DNA from: Thermus_A sp040290245
Lineage (GTDB): Bacteria > Deinococcota > Deinococci > Deinococcales > Thermaceae
NCBI RefSeq assembly: GCF_040290245.1
Contig: NZ_PSMQ01000039.1
Location: 1-15,676, forward strand
Reading direction: 5' to 3'
Length of the DNA: 15,676 nt
Positions 6,482 through 12,777 of this stretch are shown here, in pieces (position 1 is the first letter of the stretch; every line of letters begins with the position of its first letter). The notes under the pieces are model-generated. The model made no database searches. It had not been told where the DNA came from and saw nothing but the letters and a program-made list of their open reading frames with translations. Position numbers and translations under genes: made by a program.

Positions 6482-7030
6482 ATGCGTAAGGCCTTTACAT
6501 ACCGCCTCTACCCGACCAAGCTGCAACCTGCCCAACTGGAGCGCACCCTTAGGCTGTGCCGTCCCCTCTACAACCCCGCCTTGCAGGAGCGCCGCGACGC
6601 CTGGCGCAAGGCGGGCAGGAGGGTGGGCTTCCAAAAGAAGCGCTGGCTTCCCCGGATACGGGCCGAACTCCCCGAGTACAAAGGCGTCCATTCCCAGGTC
6701 CTGCAGGACGTCATCGGGCGGGTGGACAAAGCCTTTTCAGGGTTTGCCCCTGAACCGGGGCAAAGCAACCAGGGCTTCTTCCGCCGGGTCAAGCGGGGCC
6801 AAACCCCTGGCTACCCCAGCTTCCGAGGGCAGGGGCGCGACGGCTCCTTCACCTTCCCCCAGGCCGGGACCGCCGGGGTCAGGGTGCGGGGGTACGCCCG
6901 TTTCCAATGCGCTACCCGCCAACATCGGGACGTGGCCGCTGCCATCCGCGTTCTGACTAGGGCCCGGACGGAGCCTGCGGGGATGGGTCCGGTGTGGGCC
7001 GTCCCGTGGTCACGCGGCAGCGTACCTTGA
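6482..7030 (+). pseudogene. tnpB: TnpB (IS200/IS605 OrfB) with its RuvC core deleted
   Basis: From the ATG at 6482 the product begins MRKAFTYRLYPT and continues with YKGVHSQVLQDV and FFRRVKRGQTPGYPSFRG, the standard N-terminal OrfB_IS605 domain (residues 1 to about 137). It then jumps directly to FQCATRQHRDVAAAI and ARTEPAG, the C-terminal end of the family. Intact TnpB proteins are about 350-450 residues; this one is 182. Most of the RuvC nuclease fold, including its acidic catalytic residues, and the first zinc-ribbon cysteine pair are missing. An extra 11 residues (APEPGQSNQGF region) sit in the N-domain and derive from a hairpin insert. The frame extends upstream to 6266, but that part is not TnpB-like. 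The protein cannot be an active nuclease; whether it is still made is unknown. Confidence 0.85.
6737..6769 (+). repeat. 33-nt hairpin insert within the tnpB relic
   Basis: TTTGCCCC (6743-6750) and GGGGCAAA (6757-6764) form a perfect 8-bp stem with a 6-nt loop, flanked by CAGGG at 6738-6742 and 6770-6774. Against the usual TnpB reading (AFQGFFRRV), the segment adds 33 nt in frame between AF and GFFRRV. It looks like a small palindromic insertion with a 5-bp flanking repeat. Confidence 0.5.
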
Positions 7031-7040
7031 GAACCGCGAA

Positions 7041-7070
7041 GCCCTGTTCTGAAGAACGAGGAGTCGTCAC
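7041..7070 (+). repeat. right-end hairpin of the + strand TnpB relic
   Basis: GTTC-TGAA-GAAC (7046-7057, extendable by one T-G pair) is followed by GAGGAGTCGTCAC (7058-7070). This matches the stem, TNNA loop, stem, GGAG and GTCAC layout of IS605-type right ends and parallels the hairpin at 6126-6155. The end lies 3 nt before the plsY-like ATG, and its GAGGAG (7058-7063) is the only ribosome-binding-site-like motif near that start. Confidence 0.55.
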
Positions 7071-7073
7071 AGA

Positions 7074-7622
7074 ATGATCCAGGCCTTCCTTGCAGGTTAT
7101 CTTCTGGGAAGCCTGCCCTTCGCCTTCTGGTTCGGGGCCCTGAGGGGCAAAAATCTGCTCGTTGAAGGCACCAAAGACCCAGGGGGGCTAAACGCCTTCC
7201 GAGTCCTGGGGCCGGTTCCAGGGATTATGGTCCTGGTTCTGGACGGGTTTAAGGGCGTTTTGGCCGTGGCCTTAGGGGAGTTTTTGGCCCAAGACCCCCT
7301 GGGGGGGCTCCTGGCGGGGGTAGGGGCCACCTGGGGTCACGCCTTCTCCCCTTGGCTCCTCTTCCGGGGAGAAAGGGCCATCGCCCCCGGCCTGGGGGTC
7401 CTCTTCGCCGTGGATCCCCGGGCCCTCCTGGCGGTCCTTTGCCTTTTTGGCTTCCTCTTCCTCGCCTTCCGCCACCCCGTTCGGGCCGCTTTTGGGGCAG
7501 CCTTGGCCCTCCCCCTCGTCACGAGCTTTTTCGGCAAGACCCCCGCCCACCTCCTCTTCGGTCTGGGCGTGGGGCTGGGGGTGGCCCTAAGAGACCTCAA
7601 GGACTGGACTCGAGGACCCTAA
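7074..7622 (+). CDS. plsY: PlsY-like glycerol-3-phosphate acyltransferase (divergent)
   Basis: This 182-residue membrane protein has the PlsY layout: an N-terminal GSLPFAFWFG helix and five or so hydrophobic segments with the three family loops between them. PlsY transfers an acyl group from acyl-phosphate to glycerol 3-phosphate, the first step of phospholipid synthesis. The family motifs are only partly kept. GSGNxGATNxxR reads GTKDPGGLNAFR (32-43), LDxxKG is kept (56-61), GHxF is kept (88-91), but FKGGKGVAT reads FRGERAIAP (97-105). The C-terminal HRxN motif is absent. It is therefore either a paralogue with altered activity or a lineage-specific variant. The start codon abuts the TnpB right end. 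The 3' end overlaps the convergent coaE by 26 nt. Confidence 0.8.
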   Translation: MIQAFLAGYLLGSLPFAFWFGALRGKNLLVEGTKDPGGLNAFRVLGPVPGIMVLVLDGFKGVLAVALGEFLAQDPLGGLLAGVGATWGHAFSPWLLFRGERAIAPGLGVLFAVDPRALLAVLCLFGFLFLAFRHPVRAAFGAALALPLVTSFFGKTPAHLLFGLGVGLGVALRDLKDWTRGP

Positions 7623-8175
7623 GAAGCACCTCCACCCCCTCCTCCAACCGCCTCAGGTCCCCCGTGTTCCAAAGGACATAGTCCGCCCGGCGAAGCTTCT
7701 CCTCCTGGGGCAGCTGGCGGGCTTCCCGGCTCAAGGCCTCCTCCCGGGAGAGGCCCGAGCGGATCTGGACCCGCATAAGCCGCTCCTCCAAAGGGGCGGC
7801 CACCACCAAAACCCGGTCCAAGGCCTTTTCCCAGCCCACCTCAAAAAGAAGGGGGATCTCCAAAAAGACGATGGGGGCCGTCTGGCGGTCCATCTCCTCC
7901 ATAAGCCGTCTTCGGACATAGGGGTGAAGGAGGCCTTCTAGGGTCCGGAGCTTCTCCTGATCGGAAAAGACGATCCGGGCAAGGGCCTTCTCATCCAAAA
8001 CCCCCCCGCGGCAGGCCTCGGGAAAAGCCTGGCAGATCCTCCCCGCAAGGGCCTTCCGCCCCTCCCGGGCCAGGGCATCCGCGTCCAAAACAGGGTAGCC
8101 TCGCCTTCGCAAAAGGGCGGCCACCGTGCTCTTGCCGCTCCCAAGGTTTCCCGTAATCCCCACCCGAAGCGGCAT
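7597..8175 (-). CDS. coaE: dephospho-CoA kinase
   Basis: CoaE phosphorylates the 3'-OH of dephospho-CoA with ATP, the final step of CoA synthesis. From the ATG at 8175 it is 192 residues, close to the family norm. It has the P-loop GITGNLGSGKST near the N-terminus, DADALAREG in the substrate lid region, a conserved HPYVRRRLMEE segment, and FLEIPLLFE (the P-L-LFE family signature). RADYVLWNTG near the end is also typical. An alternative ATG at 8211 would add 12 residues. It is preceded by a TATAAA box at leaderless spacing but would overlap the start of cca on the other strand, so I keep 8175. The 3' end overlaps the plsY-like gene by 26 nt in convergent orientation. Confidence 0.95.
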   Translation of the reverse strand: MPLRVGITGNLGSGKSTVAALLRRRGYPVLDADALAREGRKALAGRICQAFPEACRGGVLDEKALARIVFSDQEKLRTLEGLLHPYVRRRLMEEMDRQTAPIVFLEIPLLFEVGWEKALDRVLVVAAPLEERLMRVQIRSGLSREEALSREARQLPQEEKLRRADYVLWNTGDLRRLEEGVEVLLRVLESSP

Positions 8176-8178
8176 AAT
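8173..8178 (+). promoter_or_regulatory. -10 box for leaderless cca mRNA
   Basis: CATAAT ends 6 nt before the cca ATG at 8185, and its first three bases are the complement of the coaE start codon. No good -35 is seen upstream, where coaE codes. There is no Shine-Dalgarno sequence for cca, so leaderless initiation is likely. Confidence 0.4.
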
Positions 8179-8184
8179 GGGGAA

Positions 8185-9450
8185 ATGCTCCGTCCGATCG
8201 GAACCCTTCATCCTCCCCTTTATATCCCGGAAGGGACCATCCTGGTGGGCGGTGCGGTGCGGGACCTCCTCCTGGGAAGGCGGCCGCTGGACCTGGACCT
8301 TCTGGCTAAAGACCCGGAAAGGTCGGCCCAGGAAGCGGCCCTACACCTTTCCGGCCAGGCCTTCCCCCTGGACGAAGAACGGCGGCTCTACCGGGTGGTG
8401 GCCCGGGGTCTGACCCTGGACTTCGCCCCCCTCGAGGACCTGGAGAAGGACCTTTTAAGCCGAGACTTCCGCCTAAACGCCCTGGCCCTGGTGGGCAACC
8501 TGGTCCTAGGGCCTTTGGGAGCGGCAGAAGACCTGAGAAAGCGACGCCTTGAGCCCGTCCGGGAGGAGAACCTCTACCAAGACCCCCTCCGGAGCCTCCG
8601 GGGGGTGCGGCTCGCTGTCACCTTGAGCCTGGGCCTGGGGCCGAACGCCCGGGGCATGCTTTTAAAGCACGCTCAGCACCTTCAGGCCCACCCCGAGGCG
8701 CACCCCGCTCCCGAGCGGGTCCAGGCGGAGCTGGAAAAGATCCTCCTGAGCTCCAGGGCGGCCTATGGCTTCTGGCTTTTAAAGCGGCTGGGCCTTCTCC
8801 AGGTCTACCTCCCCGAGCTGGCCGAGACCCAGGGGGTGAAGCAGCTGGGGCGACACTTCCTGGGCGTGTTTGACCATAGCCTCTCCGTTCTTTTCCACCT
8901 CCTCTGGCTCTACCCAAGGGCCCCCCTGGCCCTCAGGCTGGCCGCCCTTTTCCACGACCTGGGCAAGGCCCTCACGCAAACCTGGGATGCGGCGCAAGCG
9001 CGCTACCGTTTCCCGGGGCACGAGCGGGAAGGCGCCCGCCTAGCGGAGACGCTGCTTGTCCGCCTCCGGTTTCCCAAAAAGGTGGTGGAGCGGACAAAGG
9101 CCCTCATCCTGGCCCACATGCACCCCTTTCCCCCCACGCCCCGGGCCAAACAGAGGTTTTTCCTTAAACACCAAGACCTTCTCCCCGATCTTCTCTACCT
9201 CCAAGCGGCAGACCGGTTGGCGCGGCAAAAGGGCGAGGCGGAGGCCTGGGCGCTTCAGGGCCTAATCCAGGAGTTTCACGCCAAACCCCCTCCGAGAAAA
9301 CCCCTTCTTTCCGGAGAAGAGGTCATGGCCCTTCTAGGCCTCCCCCCGGGGCCGGCGGTGGGGCGGGCCTTAAGGCAGCTCCTTCTCGCCCAGGCGGAGG
9401 GGCGGGTGAAGGACAAGGAAGAGGCCATGGACTTCCTAAGAGGGCTATAG
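8185..9450 (+). CDS. cca: tRNA nucleotidyltransferase (CCA-adding family) with HD domain
   Basis: The 421-residue enzyme adds or repairs 3'-terminal C, C and A residues of tRNA. The class II nucleotidyltransferase head has LVGGAVRDLLLG (20-31), the metal-binding DLD (Asp36, Asp38), RDFRLNALAL (93-102) and PLRSLRGVRLAV (134-145), with PERVQAELEKIL (176-187) in the neck. The C-terminal half carries an HD phosphohydrolase-like domain with His257-Asp258 (FHDLGKA), His279, HMH (311-313) and a late Asp343. Some bacteria split CC- and A-addition between two HD-type enzymes, and sequence alone does not show which type this is. The only plausible start is the ATG at 8185, lacking a ribosome binding site but following a -10 box. 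The next gene starts 8 nt downstream. Confidence 0.92.
   Translation: MLRPIGTLHPPLYIPEGTILVGGAVRDLLLGRRPLDLDLLAKDPERSAQEAALHLSGQAFPLDEERRLYRVVARGLTLDFAPLEDLEKDLLSRDFRLNALALVGNLVLGPLGAAEDLRKRRLEPVREENLYQDPLRSLRGVRLAVTLSLGLGPNARGMLLKHAQHLQAHPEAHPAPERVQAELEKILLSSRAAYGFWLLKRLGLLQVYLPELAETQGVKQLGRHFLGVFDHSLSVLFHLLWLYPRAPLALRLAALFHDLGKALTQTWDAAQARYRFPGHEREGARLAETLLVRLRFPKKVVERTKALILAHMHPFPPTPRAKQRFFLKHQDLLPDLLYLQAADRLARQKGEAEAWALQGLIQEFHAKPPPRKPLLSGEEVMALLGLPPGPAVGRALRQLLLAQAEGRVKDKEEAMDFLRGL
8219..8224 (-). promoter_or_regulatory. -10-like box for coaE inside cca
   Basis: On the minus strand TATAAA ends 7 nt before the upstream in-frame ATG of coaE (8211). It is inside the first codons of cca. 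No -35 hexamer is recognisable, so the call is weak. If used, it supports either the 8211 start or a 36-nt leader to 8175. Confidence 0.3.
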
Positions 9451-9451
9451 T
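9446..9451 (+). promoter_or_regulatory. -10-like box before the MEMO/AmrB gene
   Basis: TATAGT overlaps the cca stop codon and ends 6 nt before the ATG at 9458. This would allow a separate leaderless transcript. GAAGG lies too close to the ATG to be a normal ribosome binding site. Read-through from cca is equally possible. Confidence 0.3.
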
Positions 9452-9457
9452 GAAGGC

Positions 9458-10585
9458 ATGCGCCTCCACGTCCGTACGCCCCAGATTACCCCGGTGGAAG
9501 GGGGGTTTATGCTCACAGACCCCTACGGGGTGTACGAGAAGCCCCTCTTCCTCACGGAGGGTGGACTCTTTCTCCTCAGCCTGATGGACGGAAGAACGTT
9601 AGAAGAGATCCAGGAAGAAGTGTTCAAGCAACACGGGATCCTGGTTCCTAAAAAGGAGTTGGAAGATCTGGTTTCGGCCCTCGAGGAATCGGGGCTCCTC
9701 CTTTCGGAAAAGGTGGAAAAACGGCTCAAGGAGGAGGAGGAACGGCTTAGATCCCGAAGGCCCATGCGCCTGGCCGGCCTCTCCTACCCCAAGGAGGAGA
9801 AAGCCGCCCGGGCTTTTCTAGATGCCTTCCGGGCAAGTTACGAAGGAGAGGCCCCCAGGGCTTTGGCCCTCCTCATGCCCCACCTCGAGCCCGGCCGGGT
9901 GCCCGAGGTCTATGGGGCAGCTTTGGCGGCCTTGGAGCGCACCCCTGAACCCGAGCGGGTCCTCCTTCTCGGGGTGGCCCATCGACCCCTTCAAGAGCCC
10001 GTCGCTGCCCTGCCTGTCCCCTTCGAGACCCCCTTCGGCCCGGCGGAGCCCGACCTGGAGACCCTGCGCCATTTGGACGCCCTCCTCCCCTTCGAGCTCT
10101 TCAACACCCCCTTGGCCTTCCGGGAGGAGCACGCCTTGGAACTCCCCCTCTTCTTCCTCAAAGGCCGTTGGCCCCAGGCCCGCTACCTCCCCCTTCTGGT
10201 CCAGCAGAGCACCCCCTTGGTGGAGGAGGCTTTGCGCCTTCTCCTAAAGGACCGGCCCTCCTTCTTGGTTTTGGCGGTGGACCTCTCCCACGTGGGGCCA
10301 AGGTTTGGGGATGCCCCCTTCTCCTTGCCTGTGGCGAAAAGGGCGAGGGAGAAAGACATGGGCTTCCTCCAGGCTTTGGCCCAAGGAAGGCCAGACGAGG
10401 CCCTTTGGTCGCTGGGCCAGAACCCCACCCGCATAGACGCGGTGGAGGTGGTCCGGGCGGCCCGGAAGGCCCTCCCCCCAGGAGGGGAGGTTCTGGCCTA
10501 TCGGCTGGACCTCGAGGCCCCCACCTTAAGCGCGGTAGGGGCCGGGACGCTGGCCTTTACCGGCGCCGCGAGCGGCGCCTCTTAG
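9458..10585 (+). CDS. amrB: AmmeMemoRadiSam protein B (MEMO family) with N-terminal winged-helix/PqqD-like segment
   Basis: The 375-residue protein has two parts. Residues about 25-90 (LTEGGLFLLSLMDGRTLEEI and LVSALEESGLL) look like a winged-helix or PqqD-like small domain, followed by a charged helix to about 100. Residues about 105-370 are a MEMO domain: LLMPHLEPG (His142), LLLGVAHRP (His175), REEHALELPLFF (His225), LAVDLSHVG (His278) and a closing VGAGTLAF strand. MEMO proteins bind a metal with two His and one Cys. Here the Cys of the usual CG is Asp327, and the APHAGY turn is also altered. The bacterial partners (AMMECR1 and a radical SAM protein) are not in this window, so its role is unknown. 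It probably follows cca on one transcript (7 intervening bases) and overlaps the end of rnr by 29 nt. Confidence 0.85.
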   Translation: MRLHVRTPQITPVEGGFMLTDPYGVYEKPLFLTEGGLFLLSLMDGRTLEEIQEEVFKQHGILVPKKELEDLVSALEESGLLLSEKVEKRLKEEEERLRSRRPMRLAGLSYPKEEKAARAFLDAFRASYEGEAPRALALLMPHLEPGRVPEVYGAALAALERTPEPERVLLLGVAHRPLQEPVAALPVPFETPFGPAEPDLETLRHLDALLPFELFNTPLAFREEHALELPLFFLKGRWPQARYLPLLVQQSTPLVEEALRLLLKDRPSFLVLAVDLSHVGPRFGDAPFSLPVAKRAREKDMGFLQALAQGRPDEALWSLGQNPTRIDAVEVVRAARKALPPGGEVLAYRLDLEAPTLSAVGAGTLAFTGAASGAS

Positions 10586-12776
10586 GCGAAGGCAAACCAG
10601 AAGGCTCCTTAGAGCCGGTCCACTCGCCGAAGTACATCCGATGGACCGTGACCTTTTCCGGCCGGTCCTGCTTGACTTTTCCTTCAGGGGGTCCTACAAC
10701 TTTTCTAGCCATCTTCTCCTCCTGCTTAGCCTTTTTGGGTTCTTCCCTGTAAGGCGCGAGGTCAACCTGCCTGGCGCGGGGATTGGCCCCCAGGATGACC
10801 ACCTCCATGGGGTCGCCGAGCCGGATCCGGGCCCCCCGGGGCCCGAGAAGGGCCAGGGCCTCCTCGCTGTAGGCATAGGGGCCCAGCTGCTCGAGGCGGA
10901 CCAGGCCCTCCACGCCGTTTTTCAAGGTCACGAAGGCACCGAAGCTGGTCACCCCAGAGACCGTTCCCGAAAACCGTTCGCCCACGTGGCGCTCGGCCCA
11001 GCGGGCCATGTGGTACTTGGTGAGCTCCCTTTCTGCGGCCTCCGCCGTCCGCTCCCTTTCCGAAGCGTGCTCCGCCACCTTTTTAAAGGCCTCTGCCCAG
11101 ACCTCCCTCCTCCTTTGCGAAAGCCGCCTGGCCAAAAGGGCCTTCACCACCCGGTGGACCACCAGGTCCGGGTAGCGGCGGATGGGGCTGGTGAAGTGGA
11201 GGTAGTGCTCCAGGGCCAGGCCGAAGTGGCCCAGGTTCTCGGGGGCGTACCGGGCAAGCCGCAAGGAGCGGAGGAGGAGGGTGGCCACCACCTGGGCCTC
11301 CGGCCGGCCCCTCGAGGCCTGAAGGACCTCCTGAAGGGCCTTGGAGCTGGGGGTGGGGGGCAGGGCGTAGCCCAGGCGGGAAAGGGCCTGGCGGAGCTTT
11401 TCGTAGGCCTCCGCCATGGGGTCCTCGTGGACCCGGAAGAGGGCGGGCACCCCCCGGGCCGAAAGGTGCTCGGCCACGGTCCGGTTGGCCAGGAGCATCA
11501 GCTCCTCGATGAGGCTGCGCGCCCGGGGCTCCTCCTGGGGAAGGAGGTGGAGGGTTCCCTCCTCATCGATCTCCACCTTGACCTCGGGAAAGGCGAAGTC
11601 CAAGGCCCCCCCCTGGAGGCGCTTCTCCTTGAGACGGGCGGTCAGGGAAAGAAGAAGCGCAAGATCCTCGGCCAAAAAGGCGTGTTCCTCAGCCAGGCCA
11701 GACCCTTCGGCAAAGGCCTCCACCTCGGTGTAGGTGAGCCGGGCCACGCTGCGGATGACCCCCTCCCGGATCTGGTAGCGCCGGACCTCCCCCTTTTCGG
11801 TCAGGTCAAAGATCACGGAGAGGACGAGCCGGTCCTCGCCAGGCCTCAAGGAACAGACCCCGTTGGAAAGCCGCTCTGGGAGCATGGGCAAAACCCGGCC
11901 TGGAAGGTAGACGCTTGTGCCCCTGAGGTAAGCCTCCCGGTCCAGGGCGCTTCCTTCAGCCACGTAGTGGGCCACGTCCGCAATGTGAACCCCCACCCGG
12001 TACCCGGTCCGGGCCTTTTCAATGTGGATGGCGTCGTCAAAGTCCTTGGCGTCTACCCCGTCGATGGTAAAGACCCTAAGGCCCCGGAAATCCATCCGGC
12101 GCAGGATCTCCTGTTCGGGGATCTCCCAGGGGATGGCCTCCGCCTCCTTAAGGACCTCAGGAGGGAACTCGGCCCGAAGGCCGTGTTTAGCGATGACCGC
12201 CTCCGTCTCCACCTCAGGGGTCTCCGTTTGGCCCAGGAAGCGCTCCACCACCCCGTAAGGCCTGGGCCCGTACTCCACCCGGACCAAAAGCCGTGCCCCC
12301 GGCAGAAGGCCCTCCAGGCCCTCAGGGTGGAGCCTTAGGGGCGGAACCCCCGCCTCATCGGGCAGGAGGAGGGCGTACCCCTTCCGGAAGTCTAAGCTTC
12401 CCACCAGATGGGTCCGGGCCCGTTTCAAGATCCGCTCCACCACCCCCCAGGGCCGTCCGTTTTTCCCCTCTGTCATGGGCCGGGCCTCCACCAGATCCCC
12501 CGGCCAGGCGTCCAGGGTATAGCCCGGGGGGATGAAGAGGTCCTTCCCCCCTTCCACCCGGACAAACCCGTAGCCGTCCCGGTGGAGGCTGATGGGCCCC
12601 ACCGCCCGCTCGGCCAGGCGGTAGGCGCTTCCCACCTTGTCCAGCAGGCCTTCCTCCACCATGGCCCCTAGAAGGCGCTTCGCCTCCCGCTTCTCCAGCT
12701 TGAATCTCCTTAAGATCTCGTTTAGGCCATGCGGCTTTGGGTTATTTTTAAAGAATTCGTACAGGATCTCCCGCAT
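10557..12776 (-). CDS. rnr: ribonuclease R (RNase II/R family 3'-5' exoribonuclease)
   Basis: This 739-residue enzyme degrades structured RNA processively from the 3' end. Domain order is an N-terminal helix-turn-helix (about 1-55), cold-shock OB domains (about 58-180), the RNB catalytic domain (about 228-560), S1 (about 600-677) and a lysine/arginine-rich tail. The catalytic motif TIDGVDAKDFDD supplies Asp239, Asp245, Asp247 and Asp248. The S1 domain opens GERFSGTVSGVTSFGAFV. The tail ends KRRRSRRR, where the gene overlaps the convergent MEMO gene and a palindrome. The ATG lies one base after the stop of the aminotransferase (TAG-A-ATG) with AGGA just upstream, so translation is very probably coupled. 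It is the last gene of the glmM-rbfA operon. Confidence 0.96.
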   Translation of the reverse strand: MREILYEFFKNNPKPHGLNEILRRFKLEKREAKRLLGAMVEEGLLDKVGSAYRLAERAVGPISLHRDGYGFVRVEGGKDLFIPPGYTLDAWPGDLVEARPMTEGKNGRPWGVVERILKRARTHLVGSLDFRKGYALLLPDEAGVPPLRLHPEGLEGLLPGARLLVRVEYGPRPYGVVERFLGQTETPEVETEAVIAKHGLRAEFPPEVLKEAEAIPWEIPEQEILRRMDFRGLRVFTIDGVDAKDFDDAIHIEKARTGYRVGVHIADVAHYVAEGSALDREAYLRGTSVYLPGRVLPMLPERLSNGVCSLRPGEDRLVLSVIFDLTEKGEVRRYQIREGVIRSVARLTYTEVEAFAEGSGLAEEHAFLAEDLALLLSLTARLKEKRLQGGALDFAFPEVKVEIDEEGTLHLLPQEEPRARSLIEELMLLANRTVAEHLSARGVPALFRVHEDPMAEAYEKLRQALSRLGYALPPTPSSKALQEVLQASRGRPEAQVVATLLLRSLRLARYAPENLGHFGLALEHYLHFTSPIRRYPDLVVHRVVKALLARRLSQRRREVWAEAFKKVAEHASERERTAEAAERELTKYHMARWAERHVGERFSGTVSGVTSFGAFVTLKNGVEGLVRLEQLGPYAYSEEALALLGPRGARIRLGDPMEVVILGANPRARQVDLAPYREEPKKAKQEEKMARKVVGPPEGKVKQDRPEKVTVHRMYFGEWTGSKEPSGLPSPKRRRSRRR
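10562..10579. repeat. perfect palindrome in the overlapping 3' ends of amrB and rnr
   Basis: GGCGCCGC and GCGGCGCC (8 bp each) are separated by GA. The hairpin lies within the last codons of both convergent genes. It has no T-tract on either side, so it would be an imperfect terminator, but it may protect or pause both transcripts. Confidence 0.5.
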
Positions 12777-12777
12777 T

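Larger units (their letters stand above)
6126..7070. mobile_element. degenerate IS200/IS605-type island with two opposed TnpB relics
   Basis: The stretch between the tRNA-Pro promoter and the plsY-like start codon holds no intact gene. It contains a + strand TnpB relic (6482-7030), a shorter minus-strand TnpB C-terminal relic (about 6241-6336), and at each outer edge a hairpin followed by a GAGGAG...GTCAC-type end typical of TnpB-element right ends. No TnpA transposase is seen. The left ends cannot be placed exactly. Several perfect inverted repeats lie between 6356 and 6462, where the left ends would be expected. Element boundaries are approximate. Confidence 0.6.

Noticed and set aside
6163..6489. 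108-codon + strand frame in the island
   Set aside because: Gly/Pro-rich with no homology pattern. It runs antisense to the TnpB C-terminal relic and through several hairpins.
6120..7073. CRISPR array or intact transposon in the accessory stretch
   Set aside because: The repeats are individual hairpins of different sequence, with no regular spacing or identical units. No TnpA or intact TnpB is present.
8176..8211. Longer CoaE start at 8211
   Set aside because: It would make the two divergent coding regions overlap by 27 nt and adds non-conserved residues. It is kept as an alternative because of the TATAAA box, not as the main call.
10641..12338. Very long + strand open frame (565 codons) opposite rnr
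   Set aside because: It is fully antisense to a clearly real RNase R. Its composition is typical of GC-rich antisense frames (Pro, Gly, Leu, His runs), with no domain or ribosome binding site.
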